From positions 1-64,000 of the forward strand of contig JAJSRW010002114.1 in assembly GCA_022414725.1 (NCBI GenBank): a stretch of DNA of 64,000 nt, read 5' to 3'. A model generated the notes under the pieces. It was given only the letters and a program-made list of their open reading frames with translations. It searched no databases and was not told the DNA's origin. The translations under genes were made by a program, and so were the position numbers. Shown here piece after piece: positions 28,141-38,118 of the stretch. How positions within the stretch are numbered: the first letter of the stretch is position 1; the number at the start of each line of letters is the position of its first letter. The stretch comes from Microglena sp. YARC. Taxonomy: Eukaryota; Chlorophyta; Chlorophyceae; Chlamydomonadales; Chlamydomonadaceae.

Positions 28141-28767
28141 TTATTCAAAGCTTACCACACAATCTCCCTTCACCCGACTCATCCTACACAGGTTGGGTTT
28201 AGAAGGGGTGGTGGTGGTGCACGCTGCTTGCGATGAAGGAGAAGGACAGGAAACTCTTTTGGGGAAATATTCTAGTGAGGGGAGGTCGTCGTTGCAGGTG
28301 CGGTGTTGCGTGCTAGAGATCATGTCTGCCTCGATCTCATCCACATGCTCTTCTACGTACTCCAGGATGCGGTTCTCGATCATCCACCGGAAGAAGTTCA
28401 GTTGCCCGACCGTCGTCTCTATGTTTTCCGATCCGTAGTGGAACAGTATTCGGTCGCGGCGGCGGAAAGGGTCGAATTGCTGTTTGGAGTAAGCCTTAAG
28501 CTGCATACGGTATTGTCGGTACACATTAAGAGGAAGCGATGCTATTGGGCTGTGTATCACCACGTTGTGCGTTTTGGCATAGTTCGTCACAAACCAGTCA
28601 ATCAACCGAAGAGATATCTTGGAGGATATCTTTGAAACGTCAGTAGAAGAAGCCCACGCTGTTGCTGCAGAAGACGGTTCAACCAGATAGACCAGGCGCA
28701 TGATGTGCGTCCGTGTGCTAAAAAACTGGGACAACGATAGCATCAGTATATCTGCCCTAGACATCAT
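28141..28767 (-). CDS. Conserved giant-virus core protein of unknown function
   Basis: 208 residues, intact. Central blocks LRLIDWFVTNYAKTHN, YRMQLKAYSKQQFDPFRRRD and TTVGQLNFFRWMIENRILEY follow an order I recognise from hypothetical proteins shared by many Nucleocytoviricota. The tail (150-208) is Ser/Cys-rich and variable. The basic, aromatic centre suggests nucleic-acid binding, but no catalytic motif is visible. Confidence 0.7.
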   Translation of the reverse strand: MMSRADILMLSLSQFFSTRTHIMRLVYLVEPSSAATAWASSTDVSKISSKISLRLIDWFVTNYAKTHNVVIHSPIASLPLNVYRQYRMQLKAYSKQQFDPFRRRDRILFHYGSENIETTVGQLNFFRWMIENRILEYVEEHVDEIEADMISSTQHRTCNDDLPSLEYFPKRVSCPSPSSQAACTTTTPSKPNLCRMSRVKGDCVVSFE

Positions 28768-28850
28768 GGTGGCTTCGTCTCGACTTAGTTACAAAAAACG
28801 GAGGTTGCAACTTGTTTTTATGACAACTCATTCTTTACCCTTATGCACAT

Positions 28851-29330
28851 TCACCGGTACTTGATTATTTCAGTCGCAGCAAGAGACCCACCAATGGCCA
28901 TGGGACGGAGTCCTGCATCTTGTCCATTGAAGTTCTTCCACACCTCCTCGAAGTGCCTCTGGGGATGCGATGGAGACTTCATAGCAGCGTACGTGTCATG
29001 GTAGAACGAACTGCAAGACGAGGGTTGGGATGTCGAGACAGGGACCCCTCCTCCTCCACAGGAGGAGACCGCATCGCCCCCAAATGACGTACGAGAGCCG
29101 TCGCCCCCGAATGACGTACGAGAGCCGTCGCCACCACCACCACATACGTATTCCCCGCTAGCGGTGTACACACACGAAGGGGACATAGTGTAAGGCGCAC
29201 CCACCAATTTATTAGGGGGGCACCTACCACCGCCATTATTGGCAGCGCCTCCACAGCTTCCGGCACTACCAGATGTTATGCGGCTGCTGATTGCTCCATC
29301 GTACATTTGGTGTTGTGGCTGTTGATTCAT
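28851..29330 (-). CDS. Gly/Cys-rich small viral protein
   Basis: The start is taken at MNQQPQHQMYDGAISSR (29330). An upstream frame start adds 11 AT-encoded residues. A central CVYTASGEYVCG block is typical of short, often abundant giant-virus proteins. It is followed by repeated DGSRTSFGG (27-bp repeat, two copies) and a C-terminal segment HFEEVWKNFNGQDAGLRPMA. Intact. Function unknown, and structural or virion-associated is a guess. Confidence 0.6.
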   Translation of the reverse strand: MNQQPQHQMYDGAISSRITSGSAGSCGGAANNGGGRCPPNKLVGAPYTMSPSCVYTASGEYVCGGGGDGSRTSFGGDGSRTSFGGDAVSSCGGGGVPVSTSQPSSCSSFYHDTYAAMKSPSHPQRHFEEVWKNFNGQDAGLRPMAIGGSLAATEIIKYR

Positions 29331-29376
29331 TTTGTACAATCGTTTGTATACACTTGTTCTCAAATTTTATTATTCC

Positions 29377-29450
29377 TACAGTCGGTGGAACAGTAAAATG
29401 AAACATACAATATTTCTTAAATAAAGTGGGACACACCTTATAATCCTGCT
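29377..29450. repeat. Fanzor-family left tip fused to the palindromic repeat
   Basis: tacagtcggtggaacagtaa aatgaaacata is the left tip of the Tc1-Fanzor family. It runs directly into aaataaagtgggacacacct tata, the second small repeat. Neither has a matching partner end here. Confidence 0.6.
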
Positions 29451-29490
29451 TCGTCGAAGCAAACAATGTTAAAGCTTTCTTTGTACCTGT

Positions 29491-29635
29491 AATGGGCGTT
29501 CCTGCATCCCGGCGGATTTTTTTGAAATTTCTACTCAGAATTTAGAGTCTCCGGAACGACTCGCTAGCCTGATATATCAGCACCGAGGAATCCCAAATCC
29601 GCTCCAGACCATGTTTCGCACCCACTATTTCATGG
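29491..29635. mobile_element. MITE of the AATGGGCGTTCC family, right end lost
   Basis: Starts aatgggcgttcctgcatccc ggcgg, with the shared interior (tctactcagaatttagag ... gatatatcagcaccgaggaa) and tgtttcgcaccca. The terminal gaacgcccatt is missing. It lies in the gap between the 28851 gene and the fibre gene. Confidence 0.75.
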
Positions 29636-29703
29636 GGGGACCAGATGCCCGGTCCGTTGAACTGTCGCATTTAATTTGAAAATATGTGTAATAGAAAACA
29701 TAT

Positions 29704-31378
29704 ATGTCTGGGTATGCAGCAGCGCCCTTGTCCGATGTCCAAGATATAAACACTCTGCTCTACCTAAATCCGGAGCTAACCGCGTACAGCAACGTGCGCA
29801 CTATCGAGGATGCCCTGGTTCACTTCGACGCCTACTCGAACCTACCCAATGTCATGCCCACGCTACCGGTGGGTTTCGACGCCAAAGTCTACATAGGCGC
29901 GCAGTCGAACGTGAGCATAATAAACCGCGTCATCCGCGACGCGATCGCGGGGGTAGACGGCGTGGACCCGTCCTCGCCGTCTATAGACCGAAGGGGAGTG
30001 TTCGTAGCGACGCTCATGTGCGGAGCCAAGGTTCGCACGCTATACCAGGCCGGATCGAACTTCCCGTACTCGATCAACCTGGTAGCCGACTTCACATCGA
30101 ACGACCTGCAATTGGACGACCGCATCCGTCTAGTCCAGCACGACAACGGGTTCATAGTGGAGGCTGCAGTCCTAGAGGTATCCTACGAGAGATCCCGCAT
30201 ACTGCTCGCCCCCTCGACCAACCCCCGCGTGAGGGCTGCTCTCGCAAGCACATCTGGTAGCTTCGAGGCGTTCGGTATAAGGATATACGATCCACTGCGC
30301 CAGGCGCGCGTGTCCTTTGCTAGGACGGCCATGCAGTCCGGTGGCGTCTTCCCGTCCGGACCAGACGCGGTACCTGCCAAGGAGTTCGTGTACGACATGT
30401 ACCAGCTGATGTATCCCGAGACGCGGGGCCTTGGGTTCTCCGACACCTACCTCGACTACCGCCGTAAGTGGGAGCGCGTGGACGCCTACCGCATACGCGG
30501 CCCGTCTGATCTCCTGAACATCCAGAACCCTAACGCGTCTGGTTTGATTGCTGGGGGGGGGCAGTGATGTGGTACAGTCATCCGGGAACATCTCTGTGTT
30601 GGACACGCTGACGGTAGGGTACGGTGACTTTTCATGGATGTTGCCATCGAACGTCTCTCTCGCTGAAGGGTACGTGCGCATCTCTACGGACTCATTCGCG
30701 GCAGGGTTTGAGTCCAGTAACAACCTGTACGCCACCGGCCAGTACTCGTCGCTGTGCAGCAACCTCGTCGTGGGGTTTGACTCCGCCACCGTGAGGTTCG
30801 ACATGGAGTGCATGGGCGCTCTTACCATAGGGGCGACCTCCTTCAACGGGGGCGTCGCCACCATCGGTGGTGGGGCGCTCGTCGTGGAGGAGGGTGACGC
30901 CGGGTACGGGAGTTCGGAGCTCAAGGTAACGGTGCAAGTGCGGGACATGATGCATATCGGAGAGACTCTCGGGATAGGAACATCCAACCCCGACCTGACA
31001 TTATCGAACGTGCGTCTCGCAGTGGGAGGCGACATATTCGCCACTGGTACCGTTGTCACTCGATCTGACAGAGACACCAAGACGGATGTGGTCGTAATCG
31101 AGGACCCGCTTCACCGCGTCAGAGGGATGCGCGGGTGCACTTTCTTCATGAAAGATTCCATAAGCGATGATGGTTCGGATAAGAGGCGACGACACACCGG
31201 TCTCATAGCGCAAGAGGTTCAGGAAATCCTACCCGAGGCAGTGTACCGCAACCCATGCGGGTCGCTTAGCGTTGCCTACGGCAATCTTGCGGGATTGCTT
31301 GTAGAGAGCATCAAGGAGCTAGTAGACAGACTCGAACACGTGGAAGACAAGCTGATTATCACACGGAAAAAAACCTGA
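29704..31378 (+). pseudogene. Fibre-like protein with S74-type chaperone domain, frameshifted in poly-G
   Basis: The N-terminal part (29704-30567) has no catalytic motif and may be a particle-attachment or structural head. The C-terminal part (from about 30551) ends in an intramolecular-chaperone (peptidase S74-like) domain: SDRDTKTDVVVIEDPL, then HTGLIAQEVQEILPEAV and VAYGNLAGLLVESIKELVDR. In phage tail spikes and some giant-virus fibres this domain trimerises the protein and cleaves itself off. The conserved S-D-x-x-x-K start is present. The two halves are in different frames across a run of nine or ten G at 30551-30559, so one base changes everything. Without that the protein would be about 558 residues. 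Confidence 0.7.
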
Positions 31379-31436
31379 TTATTGTTGAATTTTAGTTTCC
31401 CGTATATCCTCGAACTTACGAATTCCTTATTACACA

Positions 31437-31575
31437 TCCGGGATCCCGGCCGATTTTTACTGGTTGCGAAACATGGTCAGGAGAGGATGTGTGATTCCTC
31501 TGTGCTGATATCTCAGGCTAGCGAGTCGTTCCGGAGGCTCTAAATTCTGAGTAGAAATTACAAAAAAATCCGCCG
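31437..31575. mobile_element. Diverged MITE, inverted
   Basis: Reads ggatcccggccgatttttac tggttgcgaaacatg ... gatatctcaggctagcgagt ... tctgagtagaaatt ... aatccgccgggt, the reverse orientation of the 12463 copy. The terminal aacgcccatt tips are gone. It cuts off the 3' end of the gene at 31600-31873. Confidence 0.7.
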
Positions 31576-31599
31576 GGTTTCAAAAGTCCAAAAGTCCAA

Positions 31600-31873
31600 A
31601 AGTCCAAAGTCCAAACGTCCTGCAACTTGTTCATGTCCAGTACCAGTGTGTCTATCTTTCTACGGAGCCAATCATGGGGAATAAAGGTACTCAATTTCAT
31701 CTTGACCACACAAATCGCTCGCCCAGGTGCACACTCCTCATCCTCATCCCCTTCATAATCTACAAGTTCTGCAACGTCATCATTTTGGTCAGCCTCATGT
31801 ACCAACATGACCCCATGCTCCATCACAAATTGTACCCCGAAAACGTTTTTATGTAATCTGGATCTGCAGACAT
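31600..31873 (-). pseudogene. Truncated small viral gene
   Basis: Starts MSADPDYIKTFSGYNL at 31873, then changes frame to VFGVQFVMEHGVMLVHEADQ and an acidic YEGDEDEECAPGRAIC, ending near MNKLQDV where the MITE begins. No family is recognised. The order head, acidic loop and helix suggests a small soluble protein. Confidence 0.4.
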
Positions 31874-31994
31874 CTGTATCTGGTTTCAGGGGATATCATT
31901 CAAATTATACTGAGTGTCCCAAAATTATTTGAGAACAACTGTATGAAGAAGAATGGCGAAACCGAATCCATGACGATTGTGGTGTTCAGCTTTA

Positions 31995-33599
31995 TTAATC
32001 ATAATTGAATCCACAAAGTTGCATGTGGAACACCTTCACCAACTTCGTTCGTGGTGGCCTCCGTGCTCGTGCGACCAGCTGCTTGAACTTCGATGGAGCG
32101 AGGGTGTGCGTCACGATAATGACATCAGCTTGGGAAATGTTCAGTCCTTGTGCAGACCCTGTGTTCATTATGAGGACCGTCTTCTCCTTTCCAAACTTCA
32201 ACAGTTGCTTCTCCCGTGTCAGGTAGGTCCCAATCAGCTGCGTCGTGTATCCAAACCTAGACACACACTTCTCTACCAATTCCTGCATATCTTCGCCCAT
32301 AGTGGTGTCCCTAAAAACGATGATGTTGACGTGATCGCGTCTCTGCTCCGCATCCTGTAGAATCGTGTGCACAAGGTCGATGGTCGACCGCACGGTTCGC
32401 ATGCGATCAAAGTTGTCCAAGAACTCCTCTTCGCTTACAGGGTCTGGCAACTGTGTCGTGAAGTCTAGAGGAAGCAGTGCGTCGCAACCTCTGCAAACAG
32501 GGATGCACAGCTTTCCATCCTTTCTTCGCTGTTCAAAGCAAATATCATAAAACTTTGCAAGGAACGCTGCGTCAGCCCTCCTGCTGCAGCATGGCATGCG
32601 GACAGTGTTGTTGCACTTGTCTATTTCTCTTAGAGACACAAAACAGTACTTCTGACAGGTCAGCTCCATGAAAGAATCTTGGTAGGTGACATTTTTCATC
32701 AGCTTTCCGAGCTGTATCGTATCCGTAGGTAGCAACTTCTGGATATCATTGTTGCTTTGAATGTCCAGCTTCCGTACCGCATGGAGGGTGTCCAACGTTT
32801 TAGTGAACTCGTTCAGGTGATTGAACACGACAGGAGGGTACCTTGTCATGTCCACATGCACCGACACCACGTATTTGTCGCATTTGATGGGTGGCATAGT
32901 GATCAAGTGCCTCATGTACTTGGGGTAGTTGTACGTACTTGAAGAGTGTGTGCCGGTGACCAGCCAAATGAAGATGTTTGGGATCAATGTACCACTAGGA
33001 ACCAATAACGAGTCGGCTTCGTCGATGATCAACCTCCGCACACATCTGTGCATGTTTGAAGAGTTGAGCCTTTTCATAAGACGACTGTAGGAAGCAGGAG
33101 AAAATATGACCACTTTCGCGTTTGAAATGTTGTCTACCAGCGTCTCAGTGCACATCTTGACGTGCGATGGGACAGATATGATGCGACTTTCCGGTACACC
33201 CATCTTATGCATGGTGTCATACCAGTAGGAGACAAGGTTTGCAATTGCGATGACGAATGTCACGTTTCCCCATACGCGCATATCCTCTTTGCTCATCATG
33301 GGGATGCTGGCGTAGCAACGTGTGGAGGAGGAGGATGTAGCCCTGACCGTGTCGTATGGGTTAACTCCATGAGTGTCCGCGTTGCACTCTGATGTGTTGA
33401 GCACCAAAGACGCAGTGATCGCTGTCTTGCCGCTTCCTGGTGGCAGACCCATTATCCCCATCCTCGGGCGCTCGTTGGTGTTTCTCCACCGCTTCATGTA
33501 CTGAGATTCCACGTCGTAGGCCTCCATGCTTTGGCACCACTTCAGGCATTCGTTCTGATGAGTCCACGGATCGTACCAATCGCCCCACACGGTGGTCAT
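31995..33599 (-). CDS. SF2 helicase with inserted zinc-binding segment, intact
   Basis: 534 residues. Motif I GIMGLPPGSGKTAITASL (51-59), motif II LIIDEADSLLVP (about 190), motif III WLVTGTHSS, motif V NTGSAQGLNISQADVIIVTH and motif VI KFKQLVARARRP. Between the two RecA-like halves is PCCSRRADAAF...CFEQ...CIPVCRGCDALL, a Cys cluster placed like the RING insert of Rad5/SNF2-type helicases and probably Zn-binding. Such proteins are common in Mimivirus-like and phycodna-like viruses, with presumed roles in DNA repair, replication or transcription. It is the only complete helicase here. A Met-Thr-Thr start is at 33599. Confidence 0.85.
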   Translation of the reverse strand: MTTVWGDWYDPWTHQNECLKWCQSMEAYDVESQYMKRWRNTNERPRMGIMGLPPGSGKTAITASLVLNTSECNADTHGVNPYDTVRATSSSSTRCYASIPMMSKEDMRVWGNVTFVIAIANLVSYWYDTMHKMGVPESRIISVPSHVKMCTETLVDNISNAKVVIFSPASYSRLMKRLNSSNMHRCVRRLIIDEADSLLVPSGTLIPNIFIWLVTGTHSSSTYNYPKYMRHLITMPPIKCDKYVVSVHVDMTRYPPVVFNHLNEFTKTLDTLHAVRKLDIQSNNDIQKLLPTDTIQLGKLMKNVTYQDSFMELTCQKYCFVSLREIDKCNNTVRMPCCSRRADAAFLAKFYDICFEQRRKDGKLCIPVCRGCDALLPLDFTTQLPDPVSEEEFLDNFDRMRTVRSTIDLVHTILQDAEQRRDHVNIIVFRDTTMGEDMQELVEKCVSRFGYTTQLIGTYLTREKQLLKFGKEKTVLIMNTGSAQGLNISQADVIIVTHTLAPSKFKQLVARARRPPRTKLVKVFHMQLCGFNYD

Positions 33600-33701
33600 T
33601 GTGGTTATTTTTGTCAGGTAAAGCGAAGCTCCGTTAAGAGAAAGCGAGTCGAAAATGAATACGATAGTGGTTCGGTAATGTGTTGGAAAGAGCGTCTTCG
33701 A

Positions 33702-35122
33702 TTAAATATAGGTATTGTCAAGGGTTTGGGTTTTGGAGTACGAGAGTACTTGTGGTTTTGCGGGGTTTGACTGTAGCTGACTTGCGGTTTTGTGGTTTGG
33801 CTCAAGCAGACTTGCGGTTTCCGTGGATAAATTGTGCGGGATGTTGTACTTGGCGCACCATTTGATTGATTGTTCTAGAGATGATTCGATGAGTGATGCG
33901 GTTGTTTTCATTTGTTGGGTTTGGTCGCACTTGTTTCCGTTTTTGCCGATAAGCGTTATGACATTCTCGATGGCGCATATTTGGTTTTCAACAAAGCAGG
34001 TGTTCTGTGGACACAACCATTCGAGAAACGATACGAACGTGGGTTTTCTTTGAAGGGTGGTGAAAACATGCCTTAGCGAGATTACGATGATGTTTTCGTG
34101 TTCTTCAAACGGAGCAAGGACAAGCTCCTCGCATATTTTTCATATCGCTGTAAGAGTACAATCATCAGTATCGTTGTCTTGAGGTCGGTTCATATTATAC
34201 CCGGAACAGACGACGTATTTCTCTGAGTTTGCCGGTCTACTTGTGAATGGCTTCACGATCCTCACCGTGTTGTATGCGCAACGAACGATATATAGGAGTT
34301 GTACGATCGCGATCGTGTGTATGTCGTATATTTTTATGACTAGCACCCCGTTATGTTTTTGCAGACACATAGCTGTATACAGCTGTGCCACCACGAGTTG
34401 CATGGCTCTTTCTTCTTGGTGGTTGAAGTTTCCACTGAAGTCGAAGCCTCCATCTGCTGTCACGAAGTCTACGGTGCCTTTCCCACCTACGGCATCAACG
34501 AAATTATCGACGTTGCAAATGTTGTATAGGTTGCCTGTTCCTCCCCGTTGTGCAGCCATACTCCGCATGCGTTGCCTGACCTTGCCAACCGGCGAATAGG
34601 TGCGATTCTCCATCCTGGGATGTGGTGACTTGACCGGTCTACGAGTGTTATCCCATGGTACTCGTCACCTTCGCATGTTCCGTAATCGTAGCGATACTTG
34701 GTGAACGCCTCCATGAAGCCTCCTGGGCCCTCAGCAAGAAATGCGGCGCGCACCGGTTGTTGTTTACATTGAGCCATTCTCCCGAACCTGAGGTCTGGTT
34801 CAAAGTCGTGCAAAATCTCCCAGAGCTTGAAGACAGACCGACTTATCGGTCAGTAGAGGGAAACGCCGTAGCTGCTCCCGTGGAACGTGGGAGAATAGAT
34901 GTTCTCGTAGGCATTTGCAAACTTTTTGAACATATCCCATTTGTGGGACAGGAAATATGAGGATATGTTATTTTCGCATGCCATGAGATGTGTGTGCGAC
35001 GAGCAAAGGGTTTTCATGTGTTGGGAAACGTTGGTTACACATGACTCGTCATCGCCTTCCCAATAACATCCCGAAACATCTGTCTTGTCGATGCAATTTG
35101 TGAAATCAAGCTGATGTTCCAT
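33702..35122 (-). pseudogene. FtsJ-like mRNA cap 2'-O-methyltransferase, broken three times
   Basis: The SAM-binding motif AAFLAEGPGGFMEAF (about 34745), then VDFVTADGGFDFSGNFNHQE (about 34450) and GVLVIKIYD (about 34335) form the FtsJ/RrmJ core, with catalytic D and K near those positions. Nucleocytoviricota use such enzymes to methylate the first cap-proximal ribose of their mRNA. An in-frame TGA at 34850 lies upstream of the SAM motif with the same frame on both sides. A frameshift near 34620 follows, and another in-frame TGA at 34140 is followed by KICEELVLAPFEEHENIIVI in frame to 33702. Total length would be about 473 residues. Confidence 0.8.
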
Positions 35123-35247
35123 GTGCCTGCCTGCGCCTTGACCTGTTGCGACTTTCTTCTGATTGCGAACCTTTTTTTACGTGTCTGGAATGCGCAGATA
35201 CCTGAGGATTGCGATTCGAAATTAAATGTTTAGATGATGTCAAAAAG

Positions 35248-35400
35248 ATGCACCTGGTTGGAAACATCGTGCTATTCATCGTAGCGATATCGATACTCGC
35301 GGCCATTGGAATCTCATTAGTATCGTTGAGCTCAAGAGTGAACGATCATGAGGAAATGCTCATATGCCTTGGAGATATAGAATGTGGCAAAAAAAAATAG
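35248..35400 (+). CDS. Very small single-TM protein
   Basis: 50 residues from the Met at 35248 (MHLVGNIVLFIVAISILAAI). The membrane segment is at the N-terminus, then a short helix and CLGDIECGKKK. An upstream in-frame Met at 35209 would add 13 charged residues. Intact; probably virion or cell membrane. Confidence 0.5.
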   Translation: MHLVGNIVLFIVAISILAAIGISLVSLSSRVNDHEEMLICLGDIECGKKK

Positions 35401-35523
35401 CTCCACCACCACCTGATTCTTATTTGTGGGAGTTTAAGAGGTTCTCGATACTCCCGAGTATAAGGTGTGTCCCACTTTATTTGATACCACAGTAAAGGGT
35501 GCCCACTTTACCTGTAACGAACG

Positions 35524-36047
35524 ATGAGGTTGCATTCCGGTACAAAACAAATGGTTGGTACAGATTCTGATAGCGATGACGTTGATGTTACTCTCTCTCT
35601 CATACAAAGGAAGATCCATCTGGTATCACTGACCCATCTGGTATCACTGACCCATCTGGTATCACTGACCCATCTGGTATCACCAACCCATCTGGTATCA
35701 CTGAACCATCTGGTATCACTGACCCATCTGGTATCACTGACCCATCTGACGATCCTGTTGTATCCCATCCTGTTGTATCTGAAGATGAAGGAGAAGCTGG
35801 TGTGCTATTGGGTAAGAGAATGGGTATCCACAAAAATCGCAAACGCCGGCGGGTGTCAGCAATGAAAAGCGAGAGCGACGACGTCGAAGACATTATCATG
35901 ATATTGTACAACATTGAAGATTCGATTCACCTCTCTCATAAATCGACTGAGTCGTACTTGAGCATAATGGGCTTACTCATCATTTTCATGTTGACAGGAA
36001 TCATTTCATTGAACTTTGCGTTTGTGAATGTCAGAACAAGCGTATAA
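35524..36047 (+). pseudogene. Membrane protein with GITDPS hexapeptide repeats, one frameshift
   Basis: The N-terminal frame (acidic, TDSDSDDVDVTLSLIQRK) joins, after a frame change at about 35610, a frame with eight copies of GITDPS (18-bp repeat, 35615-35755). A basic cluster KRMGIHKNRKRRR, an acidic helix and a C-terminal membrane segment SIMGLLIIFMLTGIISLNFA follow. The stop is TAA at 36045. The start frame reads through the repeat as HLVSLT, an artefact. No family is recognised; a type II or tail-anchored protein. Confidence 0.5.
35628..35755. repeat. 18-bp tandem repeat (catctggtatcactgacc)
   Basis: About seven units with single-base variants (accaac, actgaa). The unit length is a multiple of three, so copy number can change without a frameshift. 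Confidence 0.9.
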
Positions 36048-36149
36048 TACACAACATGACGATCGAGAAAGATATCCGGTTCGATAAACAAATGAGCGAG
36101 AAATAAGATAAACTGCAAGGGTGCATCGACCGCAAGTGCAGTGGGGCAT

Positions 36150-36763
36150 CTCCGGGAAACAATTCGGTACGTTCGAGAGTGCCCATTGAAGGACCAATCG
36201 CACTTAAGCGATCGCCGGTACCGTGGCCCAAAATAACACGGGGGCTTTGTGCAATGCGTCATGTAAGGAGGTACACTCGGGGCACAAACCCTCAAACGTA
36301 CTACGAGTTCTGTTTGGGGGTCATGGACACATGGATTAGCTTGGGAGCCGCCCAAGTCTTCATCGCACCACCGGTACCAGTCGGTGGTGAGGGTGTACTG
36401 CACCCGTAAAAAAATCCAAGAAAAACACCGGAGGGGTGGCTTAGCCGCCTCTCTTGTCGATGTCAACCAATCGATCAAGCGATACCCTGAGGTAAGAGGA
36501 CTGCGATTCTCTCCAGAAACCATCACTTACTCGGACCGGGACCGCTCCTCTGCTCTCACAATCGCAAGGCTGCACTGCATGGAACTGTTGGGTCTAGGGA
36601 GACCGCTTCCATTTTCCCGGTGCAAGACTGCGTGTTGTTGACGGGCTACAACAAACATGATGGTGTTCCACTGCCCCGTGGATTTCTACACCATAAGGCA
36701 CACACTCCGGTGTGGCCGTACACTCCAGAAAGCGGTTTCATTTATATGTTCCGCCGAGTGTAG
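36150..36763 (+). mobile_element. Partial Tc1-Fanzor element (copy C)
   Basis: From 36388 to 36763 it matches the Fanzor C-terminal coding and 3' end at 11290-11664, including motif III as YSDRDRSSALTIARLHCMEL with both Asp and the Arg intact. The frame is open 36384-36641. The structured end is at 36662-36717 and the right tip ends at about 36763. The left part (36165-36270) is an inverted copy of sequence inside copy B, and no left tip is found. It keeps a DRD motif where the long copy has DWD, so the two copies have diverged separately. Confidence 0.75.
36662..36717 (+). ncRNA. Candidate omega-RNA fold, copy C
   Basis: GGTGT-CCAC-loop-GTGG-ACACC is preserved (36662-36692). The second stem reads CACAC-actccg-GTGTG (36699-36714), different in sequence from the other copies but still pairing. 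No promoter evidence. Confidence 0.4.
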
Positions 36764-36778
36764 CCTGATATACAGAAA

Positions 36779-36853
36779 GCGGCTTTGCCAAAAGCCGCAT
36801 GATATCATTGCCCTAACCCTAATTTGTGTAGTATAATACACTCGCTTCGAAGC
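36779..36853. terminator. Two perfect hairpins between genes
   Basis: GCGGCTTT-gcca-AAAGCCGC (36779-36798) and tcgcttcgaagcga followed by T5 (36840-36858) stand between the transposon end and the next viral gene. In Mimivirus-like viruses transcripts often end at such hairpins. A transposon tail is the alternative. ccctaaccctaa at 36811-36822 is only two telomere-like units. Confidence 0.35.
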
Positions 36854-38118
36854 GATTTTTGTTATTCTGGAACGATAAACTACTGATTTCACGCATTGAA
36901 CCACACTCCTCCCTATGTCGATACCCGACGCTTTAGCGACCAGCCTTAACCGGTTGAAGGAGGTGCTAGCCTCTGAAAACTCTTCGTCAAACGATGACTC
37001 GATTAATGCACACGTATTGTCTGTCCTAGTCGAAGGATCGGAGGTGATGTCTGTACGTATAGGAGAACTCCCGTTGTCGAGAGCAGAGATGCATTCGCGG
37101 TTACGCAATGGTTTTGCTACCAGCGCCATGGATGGACAAGCAACAAGTGTGTCGGTGTTTTGCATCAAGCTTGATGATGTACCCATTCTACAGATACTCT
37201 CTGGAGGCGAGCGCCCCATTCTGCCATCAGAACACGGAGGGATGCGCAAGTTTAGAGCCACAATTGCGGCGATAGAAGGCCAACTAGAAGACACCGATAG
37301 TAGCAGTTCTGAGGATGATGATGAGCTCGTGATTGAGCTAGCAGGACAACAACCATCCAATGTTGTGGTAGGAGGAGACAACACTACATCGTCGTCATCG
37401 CCTTTGGTAGTACCATCTGTGGTAGTATCACCTATAATGGGCGTTCCTGCTTCCGAACGGATTTTTTATTTTACTGAAATCTTACGATAAATATTGTAAG
37501 ATCGTTTTCGCAAATTAATTGATTTTGCTTTTTTGGTGGCTTTTACGAAAATATCTTACAATTTATTTTGTAAGATTGTTTTGTTGTATTCCTGAGAAAG
37601 AGACTATTCCCTTCAATTTCAATTGTAACATTGATTTGCTCGTTTGGAGAGAGAGAAAGTATTGGAATACAAAATCAATTGTAGAGGACAGTCAAGAGGA
37701 AGGTGAAAGCTGTTTACAAAGTCTTGAACGCATTGCTCATAATTATTTATCTCACAACTCACAACTCAACAGTTCAAAATTACAACTTAGTACTTACGAC
37801 TCCGAAATCTGTACTTATGTGTACCTCATAATTTATAACTCACAACTCAGAACTTATATGTACCTTATACAAGTCAGAACTAATAACTCCTAACTCAGGA
37901 TTTATTATTCATAATTTCATACCTCATAAGCTCATTATGTACATAACACAAATTTAAATCCTGAAATCTGCAACCTGCCATCCTAGAAACCTGAAATCAC
38001 TCAAAATGGGTGTTGGATGGTGCAAACAATTACACTCGTGAAACTTGTGCACAATGCTAATGTTGCACTGCTGCCAACAAGTCCATTGGTGCTAACTTCT
38101 GCACTTAGTGCTGACAGA

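Noticed and set aside
4910..35122. Alternative genetic code with reassigned stop codons
   Set aside because: All three stops occur in frame inside genes and all three are also used as normal ends here (TAG at 21114, TGA at 31376, TAA at 33599-gene end). No single reassignment explains it.
36811..36822. Telomere repeat (ccctaaccctaa)
   Set aside because: Only two units, with unique sequence on both sides.
37519..37893. Small ORFs in the AT-rich arms of the large transposon
   Set aside because: Palindromic AT-rich arms repeated in all copies (also 59108-59482); composition and lack of motifs indicate non-coding ends.
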